The notes: generated by a model not told the origin, from the sequence alone. A DNA stretch of 64,000 bases from Apostichopus japonicus (GCF_037975245.1 NC_092565.1:16027499-16091498), one strand, 5' to 3'; positions 1-16,999 are shown, counted from the first letter of the stretch. A program made the numbers and translations.

Positions 1-811
1 ATTAATGCATTTAGAAATAGCAAATGGTGTTAAATGTTATCCATGGTCACTCAGTTGTTTGTATCAAGAACATTTTCTGTTGAGTCATTTACAATTGGTT
101 AAAAAACAATGTCTGAGTATCAACATGTATGACTGGACCGAATGAGCTGATGTCATCTATTTTTAGCCTTAAAGGCAGTCAATACTGGCCCCAAATTTTA
201 ACAGTCTAAAGTTTGCTGGAAGTTTTCAAAAGTCCCTTATTTTAGATCTTTTAGTAGTGATGAGTGGTAGTAAAATGCTTGATGAAATTTGAGCATTGTT
301 GACCATTTTTTGGACTTTCAAGTAAACTTGGGGTTATACTGATATTTCAAGGATCTTTTCCAGGCAGAATTTTTTTTTTTTTTTAATATATCTTGAACCA
401 GAATTGCTGTTAAGACATCATAAGCATTCAAATTCTCTTGTTCTTTCTTTTTGGTATGTGCATGTGTGTGTGTTTTTTTTTTTTAACTTAGTACGGATTC
501 CTGACGTACCCTATGTATGATGTTACAATAAAACTGCTATAGCGCCCTCTTTTTATAGTGTTGCCCGTTCTGAGACAACGTGAAGCTAGAACTATAGGTA
601 CCGCACCAAAATTAGAGTAGTGTACATCCGCTCGAAAAGCTTGTTTAAGTATATTATCAGTTACCATCATTGTCTGTTCTGCCTTTATATGAAAGAGCAA
701 CATTTAAAGTACAGATGGTGTGAAAATAGGGAGGATCGAAGGTGATATAAACCAATTTAGAAAATCTTTGGTTAAATGTTGATATTACTCCGAGCGAGCA
801 GATGGAAGGTT
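1..811. other. No gene seen
   Basis: AT-rich intergenic or intronic sequence with T runs at 370-384 and 474-484. No splice-bounded coding frame or named repeat was recognised. Confidence 0.5.
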
Positions 812-826
812 GGGGGGGGGGGGGGG

Positions 827-1874
827 GCGAATTTCTTTTTCCTGAACCTTTCGGGCAGTGTACGTGGAGTTTAGCCAATCAGAGCGAGGCTGTGTTGATG
901 ACGTACTACAGTAAAGATAGCGGCGTGCTTACCAAATGTTGAAGTGCATGGGGAAATCACATTCGATAAGTCAACATAATTGTTGTACTACAGCAGAAAG
1001 TATTGAGGTATATAGGCCTTGCACTAATAACATTATACTGAATCATTGTGCACAACTTACGTGACGTTTGCATCGGTTTTTGTTGAAAAACGGCGATGTA
1101 TGATCGCTGTCTGTTGTACAAATTTACAATGTCTTCAGATTGACATGACACTGTACTCAGTACTGTAGTACTGGTACAGTAGTATGTTACGTACTTACAG
1201 TTTACACACATCTACACAGCAATATTTGTACACAGTGGTACAGTCCTATAGCACCTCCTTGTGAGAGACGAGGTCCAGTAATTAACGGTTTATTGTGGAA
1301 ACTGCCAAATGTTTGTTGTAAACTGATGAGCGAATTAGGTAAATAAGAGTGCAAGTACTGCCCTTGTTTTATTATGCAATAAATCCTCTCCCTTTAATTG
1401 TTCCAGAATGAATATCTGTTTCCCTTGTCTTTTATTCTAGCAAGTCATCTGCCTTTAAATTAAGATAAACTTTCCTAAAACGGATGTACCACATTTTGGG
1501 GCTGAGACCGATTTCCCTCTAATAAGATCTCGAAGGAAAATAAACAAAAGAAACTATATATATTTTCGCCACATTATCTACGGAGTTTCATATATAAGAT
1601 GACCATGCACGAAAACCACGACATAACTTATAATATCGATTTTCAATTCATGATATAATACTTGGACATAACTACTTGAACATGAGAAAAAGTGGGGGGA
1701 AAATCCACGCGGGGGCTCGAACTCGCGCTCTTTCGTTTTCCACCTTATGTTATTGAGGGGACGCATTTACCCGACTGACCATCTTTACTGAGTAGTACGT
1801 CATCAACACAGCCTCGCTCTGATTGGCTAAACTCCACGTACACTGCCCGAAAGGTTCAGGAAAAAGAAATTCGC
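827..1874. repeat. Inverted-repeat element with ~93-bp arms, poly-G on both sides
   Basis: The left arm 827-918 and right arm 1781-1874 are reverse complements over at least 83 bp without a visible mismatch (GCGAATTTC through TGATGACGTACTAC), then match again to AGTAAAGAT after a 2-nt gap. About 860 bp lie between. The left arm is preceded by 16 G (812-827) and the right arm followed by 17 G (1875-1891), both on the + strand, consistent with insertion into a G run. The interior encodes nothing recognisable. It resembles a foldback or non-autonomous DNA transposon. Confidence 0.7.
1695..1790 (-). repeat. tRNA-like fragment (SINE head?)
   Basis: On the - strand an A-box-like GATGGTCAGTCGGG is followed about 60 nt later by a B-box-like GAGTTCGAGCCCC. 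The spacing is longer than in a functional tRNA, and the segment runs into the right arm of the inverted repeat. It is likely a degraded tRNA-derived SINE head. Confidence 0.3.
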
Positions 1875-1891
1875 GGGGGGGGGGGGGGGGG

Positions 1892-4800
1892 TTCAGTATA
1901 ATAAACTTGCTCCTCTTCTGGTTCAAAATCTAAATGGTTCTGATATGGAAGTTTGCAAGTTCCATGATAGGCCAAGATCTCAGCTATCATGTGGTGGGTA
2001 GGATATACCAGTTGAAAACTTCTATCTATGCTTTGGCAGGTCTTGAAAGTGACGAGTTTAGTGTGTAAGTCAATGGAACAATTAATTGCGAGACCTATAA
2101 TGTCGATACTATACTATAGCTATTCCAGTTTCAACATGTTCACATGTAGAGGAGGCTGCACACTCATCAGTCCAGACCTTATAGTTACTGTTTAATCCAT
2201 TGTTTTTATAAATTCTACTATATTGGCCAAAACTAAATGTTAATTTAGGTTCATAGGAACAATCAACTCCCTGGAACAACATATAGCGTGACACCTAACA
2301 CCAATTGACCATGACAAGTTTGTGAATGCATTGCAAATATGTTATTGGAAGCCATATAACAAACATTTGTGTTATTATCGATTTTCTCATTGCGTGCGTC
2401 TTAGCGCATGATGGTAACTGTGATAGACTAAGTTAGACCAGTCGCTGTAATTGATGAACCTCTGATGTTTAAAGGTAGTTTATCAAACAATATTTAATGA
2501 AAACTCAGTATAAAGTGTTTCCCGAAAGGAATAAGGGCGGTATTGAAGAACTTAGTATAAATAGACTCAGGATATGTGACCTGATTATTTCGCAGATGAC
2601 ATTGCAAGGGTCCTACCTGTACCGGGTAAGATTAGTCACAGGGGTTCAACTCATAATGGTTGGCATGTAATATACAGTTTTGAGTATTTGACTGAGAACT
2701 TTATTTCAGAATACATACAAGAAATGTATTTGTTCCTTATACGTCTTCTGCCGTGCAAGCAGTTGTTTTCGTTATAGGCCTAGATATATTTCCACTTTTA
2801 CGTGACCCATTTCAACATAATGGTACGAACCAAAGCTGCGGTACATGGACTATTGTATAGCGGGTTAAGTTTTGTGTCAAACACAACATATTTTAACATT
2901 AAAAGACATGTTATCTACATAATATTATCAACATTTACGAATTTAATAGCTAGTAAAATATTATAATGTTCATTTGAAAATTGTATTCTATTTATTTTAT
3001 TCAATTTTATTACCCTGTTGAATGTTTTTCCTAACACTGATATACAGTGCAGACCCTTCTATTTTAGTTCAGTAACTTTCTTGAGAAAGGACGGTCTAGT
3101 CGTCGTTTGCCAAAGGGTTTGTACCAACGAAGTCTTCGGCTTTGAGTACAGCGTTTATGTATGTTGCCTTGCTGGACGAATCTAGCCGTTTTTAGAAATT
3201 ACTGAGTTTGAGATCCGCGGTCCCCCCCCCCCACTCCCCTCACAAGTTTGCACTCCATAGTTGACTCCATAGTTTTCCATTTCGAGAAACCAAAAATGTA
3301 CAGTCTATATGATTGCCCCTCTTCCCACCTGTCCACCCCTCCCGTCCTTGTCGCACAGTGCAAGCCTAATCAGGTGAGAAACCCACGTGTAACCGGCGTG
3401 AAAGTCTCATTCAAAAAAAAGGCGCACAAAATGATTGATTCTAACGGGGTGCCGTTATAAGATTGGAGCACGCCTTATACTCTCAATGTCGTTTACTCAC
3501 CTTCAATAATATGAATGGAGATAGCGGAATTGTCGCTTGTTGTTATTGACTCGAACTGCCCATCAATAGGTTTTAAGAGTCTTGTTGTGTTACGTAACCT
3601 TAGTGGTTGTCGACGAAAGAGAAAAAGATTTGAGGTAAGCCGTGAGACCTGGATGCAAAAGCCTGGGTTGTAAATAAGCTGTTGCGGTCTTTTCAGTGAC
3701 AGATAATCACCAAATAGCCATATAATGGCGGGCTTTAGGCTCTATTATTCAAATATGTGGTTTTTATGTTTGTACTGGACCAAGGATTAAGCAGCTGCTA
3801 AAAGATCACAAGGGCGGGAAACTTCCAAAACCAAAAAACAAAGCAAACAACAATCTTTCTTGCCACATATAGAGGCATATAAGAATTTTGCATTTAGGCT
3901 ATACCAACCATTTAGGCTAAAACGGTGATTAGTTTTCATTTCTGTATAGGCCTGTATCTCTTATTTTGTTTGTAGTAATCTACGTGGTTGAATATAACAA
4001 ACGAGCACATAACATTTATGTACATTAATGTTGCCATCACACTGTACAATAGTGAACAATAGGCCTACATCTAGTTGGCAGGCTGAGGGGGGGGGGGGTA
4101 GGCCTATATGAGGCGTGGGAAGGGGGGAGGCGGGGTAGGGGCTAGGCCTTTATGAGTAACTAGTGTTACTCATTTGGTGTGGAAGCGAGGGGTGAGGATT
4201 TTTCGTGTAACTTGGACACTACTGTGCATTTTAAGGTCTGCGTAAGCGAACTACCTCCCATTTACCCTCATTGCCAGTCCCATAAAAACTTATATTGAAG
4301 AGAAAACTGATCCTAACTGCTACTGTAGTTGAAACCCCATCTCAATATAATATGCCCATACTGCCACTGTAGTTGAAACCCCATCTCAATATAATATGCC
4401 CATACTGCTACTGTGGTTGAAACCCCCTCTCAATATCATATTCCCCTTACGCGAGATATGGTTGATAACCGGCCATACACCTATATATGATTTTGCAAAA
4501 GAGACGATTGTTTTCCTCACAGTTAAATTTAAATGATTTTTTTCTTCTTGTAATTTGTAAGTAGCTCCCCTACTTTTGCTACGCGCCCTCGGTTGTGGTT
4601 TTGTGGCTTGAGCTATGCCGGAGGTTGAGAATTTTGGAATTGTATACGGAAAACCCCAGTAAGATGATGCAATATAGGGCCTATAGATATATAGATGCGT
4701 CAAGCGTGGTCATGTTTTACAGACGTCGTCTAACTCAATATCAAAAATACCGTCATAGAAACAATTTATAAGGCGACCCGGAAACTATAGCAAAATGGCC

Positions 4801-7553
4801 GTTCACAATCTTGACAACAGATTCTGCAACCAATAACCGGTTTCAGTATATAAGAGACTTGTGTATACAGTGCGTAGGAGCGCGTTTAATAACAAACTTA
4901 AACAGGTATAGGCCTATATCAATTGGATTCACAATGGTTTGCAAACTTGTATACGATCAATCTTTTACTATTGGCGTCGTGCACAGTAGAAAGTTTATAT
5001 CTAATAGTCCACAATGACAATTCTACTCCAGTACGGCACAGTTCTACCCACCTGCCCCCCCCCCCCAATCCCTTATCTCTATTTCCATTCGTTCCTTTTC
5101 ACACAGTCAGTAGCCGTCCAGTAATCGGTTCATACTACAACTGACAACATTTCATAATGTTATACGTTCCCTCCGCTCACCTCCCTTCTCTCAACCCCCC
5201 CCCCCCCCCCACATATATATCCCAATCTCTGTTGTTATATTTAAAGATCATCAATGTTTAAGTGCTTAGTTTTTTTTAACTCGTCATTCCTTTACGAGCT
5301 GGCTTCGTTGCTGTCTTTTACAACTATAGGACTACGCCCTTCGTTTTATAACATCAGTATAGAGACCCTATAGCGCTCAAGTGCATTTGTATGTAAATTA
5401 CCGTCACAGTGGTCATTGTGTATAATGTACATGTACACGTGTCTTTGCGCCAGGCTGCACGTAATATTTTGCCATTGATCGCAGCATACAAACCGCTACG
5501 GAAGCGGCTGCTTCTTTCTTAGATTTTTGGGTAACTAAAATCAATCGCAAACGAAGCCATCTTCCTGCACAGTTGCACGCTTATTGTTACATCAGAAATC
5601 CTTCATTCCCTGTGCAAACTTTCCATTACAAATATTTCAGCAACACACACACACATGTGTATCGCATTTGTGTTGTTTATGTTTTGCCTGTTGCGATAAC
5701 TGAATGAGGATTACCTTTTTGGCACTGTGCCAACTCATCGTCCTCGCGCTTGGAGTTGACCTGTGACGTAATTTCTGTCGTGACTTTTTACAACCTATCA
5801 GCTGTTCGCTTGAAAAGGAAGAAATTCCAATGGGATTTTGTTTACTGAATAGTCAACAGTCGTGGGTGTGCATTAGGCTACGCCTTCAAAAGGGTAGGGT
5901 ATAGGTTGGCAAGATGACAGCTTCTTGGAAGAAATTTCTCCCCGCCCATAAAATACACTTCTGTTGAAGGTAAAGGCCGGTCAGTAGGTTCGCTATAATT
6001 GCGTTTAAATACATGGGGGTGCCCACGTAGCCTACCTCTGTGTGTACACAGCATATCCACGGCTTGAATTCTGTAAATGTTCTGGTTTCAGTGTATATGA
6101 TCTATATAGCTCAGTGGTTCTGATATTCATATCTGACGCTGATGTGTGTTAATTTGAACATGATATTCACGTGACGTGTAACGTAAGAATGTCACGTGAT
6201 CACATGCTTGGTTACAGTCTCGGGCCGGGGGGTATCGGGAGACTAGGGTTGAGAGTGGAGCCACTTGATTGGTTCTCGTGCCCAGGCTATATCTTGGGTG
6301 AGGTTTGTTAAGAAAAGTATATGTTCTTGATAATATAGGTTTGAATAGCGACGATAAAATGCACTGTCAAAAGGGCGACGGCAGAGAATGCATTCTGAGG
6401 GTGGGGGGGGGGGGGGTGGGGAAACACAAACTTCGAAGGACGGTGATTGACATGTGATTTTAAGGTGGTAGTGGTAGGGGGGGGGGGTACCAAAAAGACT
6501 TTCCTCAAAACTTCCCAACAAATGATTCGAATTCCGTATCACAAATTCCAGTATTTGAATAATTTTCAAAAGAAGGGCCCTATTTTCGCTGATTTTCGCT
6601 ATTTTGGTGCCAACCTTTCATTTACTTGCATATTCACCACTTAACGGGTATATCGACCTATCACTGTGTTATAAAATCAGGCTTTAATAACCAGGCAGGT
6701 TCGTGCATGGTATATACCTCATGGGTACCAAACATACTCAGATAGCGGGTGTGCATACGACAATCAGTTCCACCCTCCCTGGCTACTCCATCTTTGAAAC
6801 AAAACAAATGTACAATGATTTTATTATGCGAGACACAACCGGGTATTGTAACGTATAGGTAATTCCAATTATACGCCGTACGAATACCGCTTTTAAGTTC
6901 GAATCAAAAGTACGTAAATCATATTTTCACCTGCACTGACACGAACAATAATAGAGTACGTCTCCATACCCTTCTCCATCAACGCCGTGTCAAACCGTAC
7001 ATTTTAAGTGCTTTGTTTGGGGTCAACACACTATAAATCTCAGAGATACGTACCTGGGAAAGCTACTGAAAATATTGTTTGGGGAAAAATGAGGGAAGAT
7101 AAGGAAGCTTTGAAGGAGCATTGGTAAATCAAATTATGGCAGGACGGAGTTAAACCGACAATAACTGCGTTATTAAATTTAAAAATATGTAGAAGATAAT
7201 AAATAGTCATCGATATGTTGAAATGTCCGTTTGCACTATAGGCTAGTACGGAAAGGCTCTATGGGCGACCGAAATATTATAATGGTATTATAAATATGTC
7301 AGCAAGTTTTCTTTCAACTGGATCAAATGTATTTAAACGTTGTCAAAATGTTAAACATGCTCGTTAAATGTGTCTCAGTAATCTTTAACTGTTGACAAAA
7401 ATGTCCACAAAATGCAGAAAATTTATTGTCGGATTGACAAGTTGGTTGCAAATACATACATTGCCAGAGACTCGAAGGAACAAGATATTTCGCACTGGAA
7501 AGATAAGAAGAACAAACGAGATATGTTGTCACTTGTCTTGAGAAGTTTAATAC
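1892..7553. other. Gene-free stretch with homopolymer runs
   Basis: Apart from the 44-bp tandem repeat, this holds G/C runs (3223, 4086, 5056, 5196, 6406, 6478) and a relic of a dispersed repeat sharing CCAGTATTTGAATAATTTTCAA at 6547-6568. Open frames here are chance or run through G runs as proline or glycine strings. No gene is supported. Confidence 0.5.
4316..4447. repeat. 44-bp tandem repeat, three copies
   Basis: A unit beginning ACTGCTACTGTAGTTGAAAC and ending TATGCCCAT repeats at 4316, 4360 and 4404 with exact 44-bp spacing. The third copy has a few changes and fades after 4443. Confidence 0.85.
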
Positions 7554-7554
7554 T

Positions 7555-7821
7555 CAGGGGCGGATCGAGGAAGGGGAGCAGGGAAAGGGTGGCTTTTCTA
7601 CCGACGTTTTGTGGTACTATAAATGTAGTTACCAATACCAAATTGAATATTATTTTGCTCAAACTAAGGTAAATAATGTTTTAGCACAGATCGCGCGCAG
7701 GCATATATTACTTCCATTTACCCTATAATTTCTGATTCATCAGGCTGTTTTTGTAGAAGTGTTTAGCGATGTTTGTGTCCCGGGCCTCCTCTTCTGAGAA
7801 ATCCTGGATCCGTCACTTCTG
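7555..7821. mobile_element. MITE-like relic with CAGGGGCGGATC ends
   Basis: The left end CAGGGGCGGATCGAGGA (7555) and the right end, read in reverse complement CAGAAGTGACGGATCCAGGA (7802-7821), match at most positions and bound 267 bp without coding capacity. I see no clear target duplication. CAGGGGCGGATCCAGG-type ends are widespread in invertebrate DNA transposon relics as I recall. Confidence 0.35.
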
Positions 7822-9741
7822 CTACTGTCAAGCAGGATAGTTTAGTTTATATTTTTTTCTTTTTTTACTTTTCGCTACTTTAGGAGGCGCGTCGTTTATT
7901 TCACGATGGCGTATACGATATAATATCGGTGACATCGTATAGGCTAATGGTAGCCCAAAAGTGCAGCCGTCGGAACTGTCAAAAGTAAAACTTCGTCCCG
8001 AAGTAAGAAATAAATGAATAACCATGTTATAGGTTAGAAAGAACATTTTTTTTCACGTGGAACTTGATTTAGTTTACATCCTTTCCTTATTAGATGGTAA
8101 TGGGGCATACCACAGTATTGTCAAGGGCTGATTACTTCGTTATCATAATTTTTAGGTACCGACAGAAACTTGCATTGATACACGCAAGCTCAGCTGGAAC
8201 AATGGGTCTTCTTGTCTTAGATGGTTCCTTGCTATTTCCAATTTGATCCATTCGCAGTGCTACACTGTGTTGTGCGTGTATTTAACTGTATACAATACAT
8301 TCATATACAGATGATAGGCCATACACAATGATACAGTGTATATCTGCTTCTCATTATAAGCGCTGTGCTATCCTAAGTATTGACCCGTGTCGTGTTAGGT
8401 TGTGATGTGATATATGTGAGCTTCAGTACCGTATCGAACTCGGTAGGTATTTATCCCCTATAGATACCCTGGATGCACCACTGCCTCGCAGATGGTTCGA
8501 GTGAGAGTGTGGTATCACTGTCTTATCGGTAGTGTCCTAATGCAAAACGGTTGTTTTGCATAAGAAGATGAGCGATGCACACTTCAGCTCTGAACTTAAT
8601 TCCGTCAATCCTTCCGTACATTAACCCTGCGCGAGCGATGAAGAGTTTATCCTAAGCATCCATAAAGGAAGTGGTTGTTATCATTTTGTATATAGCCTAC
8701 ACGAACTGAACAGTTGTTAAGTTGTTTACTACATACGATACTCTTCAAAGTTCATGTTAAGTTTCATAGTTTGCCGTGTTGTCAACCTCTGACCTCGTTG
8801 AAATGAATAACAGACAAGCGACGGAAAATTATACAGACCTGATCCCCATTAAACGAGACTTTTTTCTATCTCTCTCAAGGCGAATGAAGACAATAATTTC
8901 ATCTATGCCACCGCCCCTGGCTACTCGCTGAATTACTTGTGTAATGAAGATGGGACTAACTTCGGCACGGCAGAAAACCCTTGGGCTAATTTCAATGATT
9001 GATAATGATTTGTGTGCGGAAAATGTGGGAATATTGAACCCGTAGTTATTATACAGATCTGTACTGAGTAAATCTCCTCGATATGGCAAATCTGGACTGC
9101 AAAGGCGCCAAACGACAACATGACAAAGCACGATTTTTTTTCTCGGTACCATACGAAACGCCTAACGGGCTTATATATACTCTCGAGACTTGCAGCCGTT
9201 CCCAGTGTTTGCGCTGGTTAAGAGGCATCTCTTTATAATCACGGAGCGGCTATGTACAGCAAAGGAAAGGAAGAGAAGCCGAAACTGCCGACTGCTATAG
9301 ATGAACAAACTATACATCAAAGATTGAGCGGTTCGACTAAAGTAGAGCATATTTTCAACTCTTTCATATCAAATGGATGCAATACGTGAAGGGGCTTGTT
9401 CAGCCTCGACCGTGATATCATGAATGATTGTTTATTATTTTTGGAATAATACATGCATAATCACATGACGGGTGAAGTGGGGGGGGGGAGGGGGTGATGG
9501 AATGAAGGGAAGGGTGGGGAGGTTGGTCAGTATATATAATGAAGAAACAGGGTGTAAATTAACAAGATGCATTTCATCGAGAGTAAGTGAATGACCATAT
9601 CGACTAACTTTTATGAAGTCATTTTTGTCGATGTTCACACGTAAACTGTATACTCCTCCCCACCTGAAAAGATGCCTGGTTGATTGAGGTTCCGTTCGGA
9701 TATGATGGAAGGGAAAGGAGTAAAGGAGGGTGGGTTGGTAT

Positions 9742-9783
<42 letters not shown>

Positions 9784-10039
9784 CACACAAGTACGTTACT
9801 ATGTGTTTTAAGGCACATCGATATTGCAGTTGCGCATAAATTTAGCCATGTGCCGAGCTATGCATGTCATGAGTCCATAATTTTAACCCATATTCCCTGT
9901 ACTTACACATACAAACTGATGAAAGGCTATACATCTGACCGTTGTTTTACTGCACTGTTTTCCAAAAGACACTAAGCGATACATAAGCTATTTGAAATCC
10001 CACTGTCTGAACATCCTCTGACAATGAACCTTTGTTTAC
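7822..10039. other. No exon recognised
   Basis: This is where further exons of the SAM-like gene would lie if its introns are short. None with clear borders was recognised. It contains a relic with GCCCCTGGCTAC (8918), a G run at 9479 and an (AT)n tract at 9745-9781. Confidence 0.4.
9745..9781. repeat. (AT)n microsatellite
   Basis: A perfect dinucleotide AT run of about 37 bp. Confidence 0.95.
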
Positions 10040-10135
10040 CTCAAATTCCTGGAAGTACTGGCAAACATTGTCAACCGTTAAACAATTCCAAATCCCTTTT
10101 TCCTCCTCGCGCAAAGGCCTGTCCATGCCTGCCAT
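10040..10135 (-). CDS. First coding exon of a second - strand gene, SAM-domain-like N-terminus
   Basis: An ATG at 10135 (G at -3 and +4) opens 32 codons ending at a GTAAAC donor in phase 0. The peptide starts MAGMDRPLREEEKGIW and continues NCLTVDNVCQYFQEFE. The W...TVDNVCQYF pattern resembles the first helix of sterile alpha motif domains (W-x-V-x-D-V-x-x-W/Y/F-L), which mediate protein-protein contacts. The rest of the domain would be in exons to the left, and I could not identify them in 1-10039. It lies 2.8 kb past the stop of the SAMD3-like gene on the same strand, so it is a separate gene, possibly a related neighbour. An ATG at 10126 is an alternative start. Confidence 0.5.
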
Positions 10136-10300
10136 GTCGCATAGATTGAATTCCCAAATTCTACGAATCCACAATGGAATTTCGCGTCACGAAGGAAGAA
10201 CCAATCACAAGTTGCCATTCCAAGGTTATCCATGACGTATGATGTAAACAACTGACGTCATGGTGCCTTTCGCGTAGTCTCGAGTGTGTGTTGGACATCA
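10136..10300 (-). promoter_or_regulatory. CRE/CCAAT promoter-like region upstream of the SAM-like exon
   Basis: Upstream of the ATG on the - strand lie a CCAAT box (10201, inverted relative to the gene), a TGACGTAT half-type CRE (10233-10240) and a perfect palindromic CRE TGACGTCA (10253-10260), in locally CpG-richer sequence. CRE plus CCAAT is a common TATA-less promoter combination. The link to the exon is by position. Confidence 0.4.
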
Positions 10301-11029
10301 AGAATGGAGTTTTCTCTCATAGTTATACCTACTACATATTACGATGAGTTTATCAGAGAACAAACGAGGGGAGCCCACCATACCTCGAGAAGTATATAGT
10401 TTTATAGCACTTAATTCAAAGCAATAAATATCGACTGTACATTTTATCCATATTCGAATAATTGAAACGATTTCGGTTCGGGAGGAGTTCAGAGGTAGCA
10501 TAAACGTTACGGTAAGATAGCGTGCAAACGCATGTGAATAGTTGGCTCAGTTCCAAGTGTACTTGGTTACTTCAATATATCTGTGTATATATGCACTTTG
10601 CAGTATTGTCAATATGGTTGTTAGTTTGTCAGGATAGTGTTGAATATAACAACCAACAGTTGGCCATACATGTATATCTCTTTCGACTTGCTTATGGGAC
10701 TGCAGTATGGTATGTGCTGAACTGTATGACAGTGAGAAAAGGTCTACCGGTTTGCATGAGGCTAGTTGAGAGTATATGTCAATCTATAAGTAACATCATT
10801 ACGTAATTTATACACGCTTGTCCGGTGTAGTGGTTCAAAAGCTGCATATTGTCCTGTGAATTTTATTGTTGTATCTTCCTGACCACGCTGTGATATTTAC
10901 ACAAAACTGAATTCCTCTCGCCTAAGTAAGAGATTCACGTGCACAGAATCACCGCTTCATTCGAGATATATCAACCCGTTTAGCACTATTGAAAAGTGTG
11001 TCCCAAACATTTAGTGAATGGCTTAATTT

Positions 11030-11695
11030 TTGTCATTTGTTCCTGTTCTAAAGTGTCCCTGTCCCTCTACCAGTAACTGTCTCTGCATTAGGCTGTACCT
11101 GTTACTGTCCCTGTCGCCCACGCTCCTGTCCGTTTACCTTCCCCGCCCATGTCCCTATACATCTACCAATAACTGTTCCTGTACCGTGGCTGTGACTCAT
11201 GCCCGTTTTTGTCCGTGTACCCGTCCCTGCACTTGTACCGACATGTGGGCGTGCACCAATCTCTGTCTGTACTCAAAGATTACCTATACCAAATCTACTT
11301 GTAAATGTACCAAAGGCAATATTTTATATACTTGTACATATAATTGTTCCTACACCAACCTTTACTTGTCACTGTACCTTTAGACTACATGTGCCCTAGT
11401 CTTGACTATAAGTCGTTTGTTATACTCATTTTCTCGCGCGCATACATGCCTCAGAGTCCGTTTATGCCTATCACCAATGTGCTTGCCCACTGCATTTTAC
11501 ATGCCCGGGGATCTGTCCGATACAAACTCGAAAGCGTTGCCAGGGGCGTTCTCGGGGCAGTACAGCAAATATATACGGTACGGGAAAATAGCATTGTGCA
11601 AAAGCAAGGTGCACTAGGCTGTTCATACTAGGGTGACTATCTGTGTATTCCTGCACCAGCCTGTAACTGTACCAGCCTCTGTGCTTGTGCGTGAC
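11030..11695. repeat. Degenerate CTGTACC/TGTCCCTG minisatellite
   Basis: Short pyrimidine-rich units such as CTGTCCCTGT, CTGTACCTGT and CCTGTACC recur in loose 6-12-bp phase from 11040 to 11390 and again at 11636-11695. Translation gives spurious cysteine/proline/threonine-rich frames. The intervening 11395-11635 is unique-looking. Confidence 0.5.
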
Positions 11696-11708
11696 CAGGA
11701 TGCCTACA

Positions 11709-11890
11709 CTCTAAAAAACGTGTTTAGGTTCTAAACACTTTTCTAAACACTTTTCTGACCCCACTTTATAAACGCATTTAATTCCTAAACACTTCAAATG
11801 TTTAGACATAAGACATTTTTCTGTTTATAGACTAAACATGTTTAGATCTGTAAATGTTTAGATTGAGGAATAGTGTTTAGATATTAAACA
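11709..11890. repeat. TAAACAC-rich dispersed repeat, copy 1
   Basis: Begins ACACTCTAAAAAACGTGTTT and holds many TAAACAC/GTTTAG words. The same end occurs in inverted orientation at 21991-22012. It is non-coding and MITE-like. Confidence 0.6.
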
Positions 11891-11902
11891 CCTCAATTCA
11901 CC

Positions 11903-12361
11903 GTGCCTTTCTGCATGAAGCTCAGTTCACTGAAACGCACTCCTGATTGCAGTGCAGACGACAGTAATGTCTGCGAGCTTCACATGACTTCACCTGTCAT
12001 CAGAAGCAGTACAGCCTCCTCGCCAGGCTACCACGTTCCTCCGCAAATAACCCACTTCCTCATTCACAACTATAGCCACTGCTCCTCCACTGCATTTGTT
12101 TCTTTTGGAATGCCAGAGACATTTCCAGACGCCGTTGACTACAGCTCCTACTGTGCCCAACAGGTGACAATACTGCATATTGACAATAAGCAGCCAATTG
12201 ATTTGAATAAAGTACACAAAAGAATGCTCTCAATATTTTTCCACTTTACATCTATTTGGGTTCCTCTCAACACTTGGAGAGGGCGCTCAAACATGTTAGT
12301 CAGGAAACGTGAAGATGTGTGTTATACATATGTATACCCCCCCCCCCCAATAAAAATGTAA
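11903..12361 (+). CDS. Unassigned 152-codon open frame, possible exon or relic
   Basis: The longest uninterrupted frame in the window on the + strand. Its first 90 codons are serine-, histidine- and cysteine-rich with locally higher GC than the surroundings, and they end at a good donor-like CAACAG/GTGACA (12162). An AATAAA lies at 12208 on the same strand. I recognise no domain. The - strand also reads open over part of it. It directly follows a TAAACAC-rich repeat, so it may be part of a mobile element. Confidence 0.15.
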   Translation: MPFCMKLSSLKRTPDCSADDSNVCELHMTSPVIRSSTASSPGYHVPPQITHFLIHNYSHCSSTAFVSFGMPETFPDAVDYSSYCAQQVTILHIDNKQPIDLNKVHKRMLSIFFHFTSIWVPLNTWRGRSNMLVRKREDVCYTYVYPPPPIKM

Positions 12362-12944
12362 AGCATGGATGGGCACAACATACCCCCATCCTCTCAGACC
12401 TCCCCTCCCAAAGCACTAGCATATTCTTGTTGAAGTGCTTATGCTCCAGTAACAAATCGTCATAATGGTGGTTTTGTTTCTTCGACTGTTCACCCCCCCT
12501 CTCATCAAAAGGAAGGGGGAGCGCATACAAAAATAGACTAGGGGTTCCGACTTCCAAAGCCGAGATGGTTCACAGCACTGGCATCCCCCATGGCAGAAAA
12601 AAAATGCATTTTGAAGGCCTCTCAATGCATTTTTTAGAATTCAACCCTAAGTCATGGGGGGGGGGGGTGCAACCCCCCAAATCAACCTATGGGTATGCCC
12701 CTGTTTAACAGCCAATGAGAGAGAGACAGAGAGACAAAGATGACAGGTAACAACTGTTTGTCTCTAGCAGTATCCGAGGAAAGTAGCAGCCATTAGCAAT
12801 GGAGGAAAATTCTTGTGGTAGAGCACCACCATTAGGTCGTTGTTCATCTGCCAAAATTAGCAAACCCTCTTTTTGGGCATGGGGTAGTAAGCAAGTAAAC
12901 ACAAGGGGGTATGGTAATGGTACAAATCCTAATTAGTTATGTCA

Positions 12945-16999
<4,055 letters not shown>

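Noticed and set aside
4386-4703. 105-codon - strand frame
   Set aside because: It overlaps the 44-bp tandem repeat and a repeat relic and shows no domain.
11030-11383. Cysteine/proline-rich 117-codon frame that looks like a secreted peptide
   Set aside because: The cysteine pattern comes from a degenerate CTGTACC minisatellite; there is no signal peptide.
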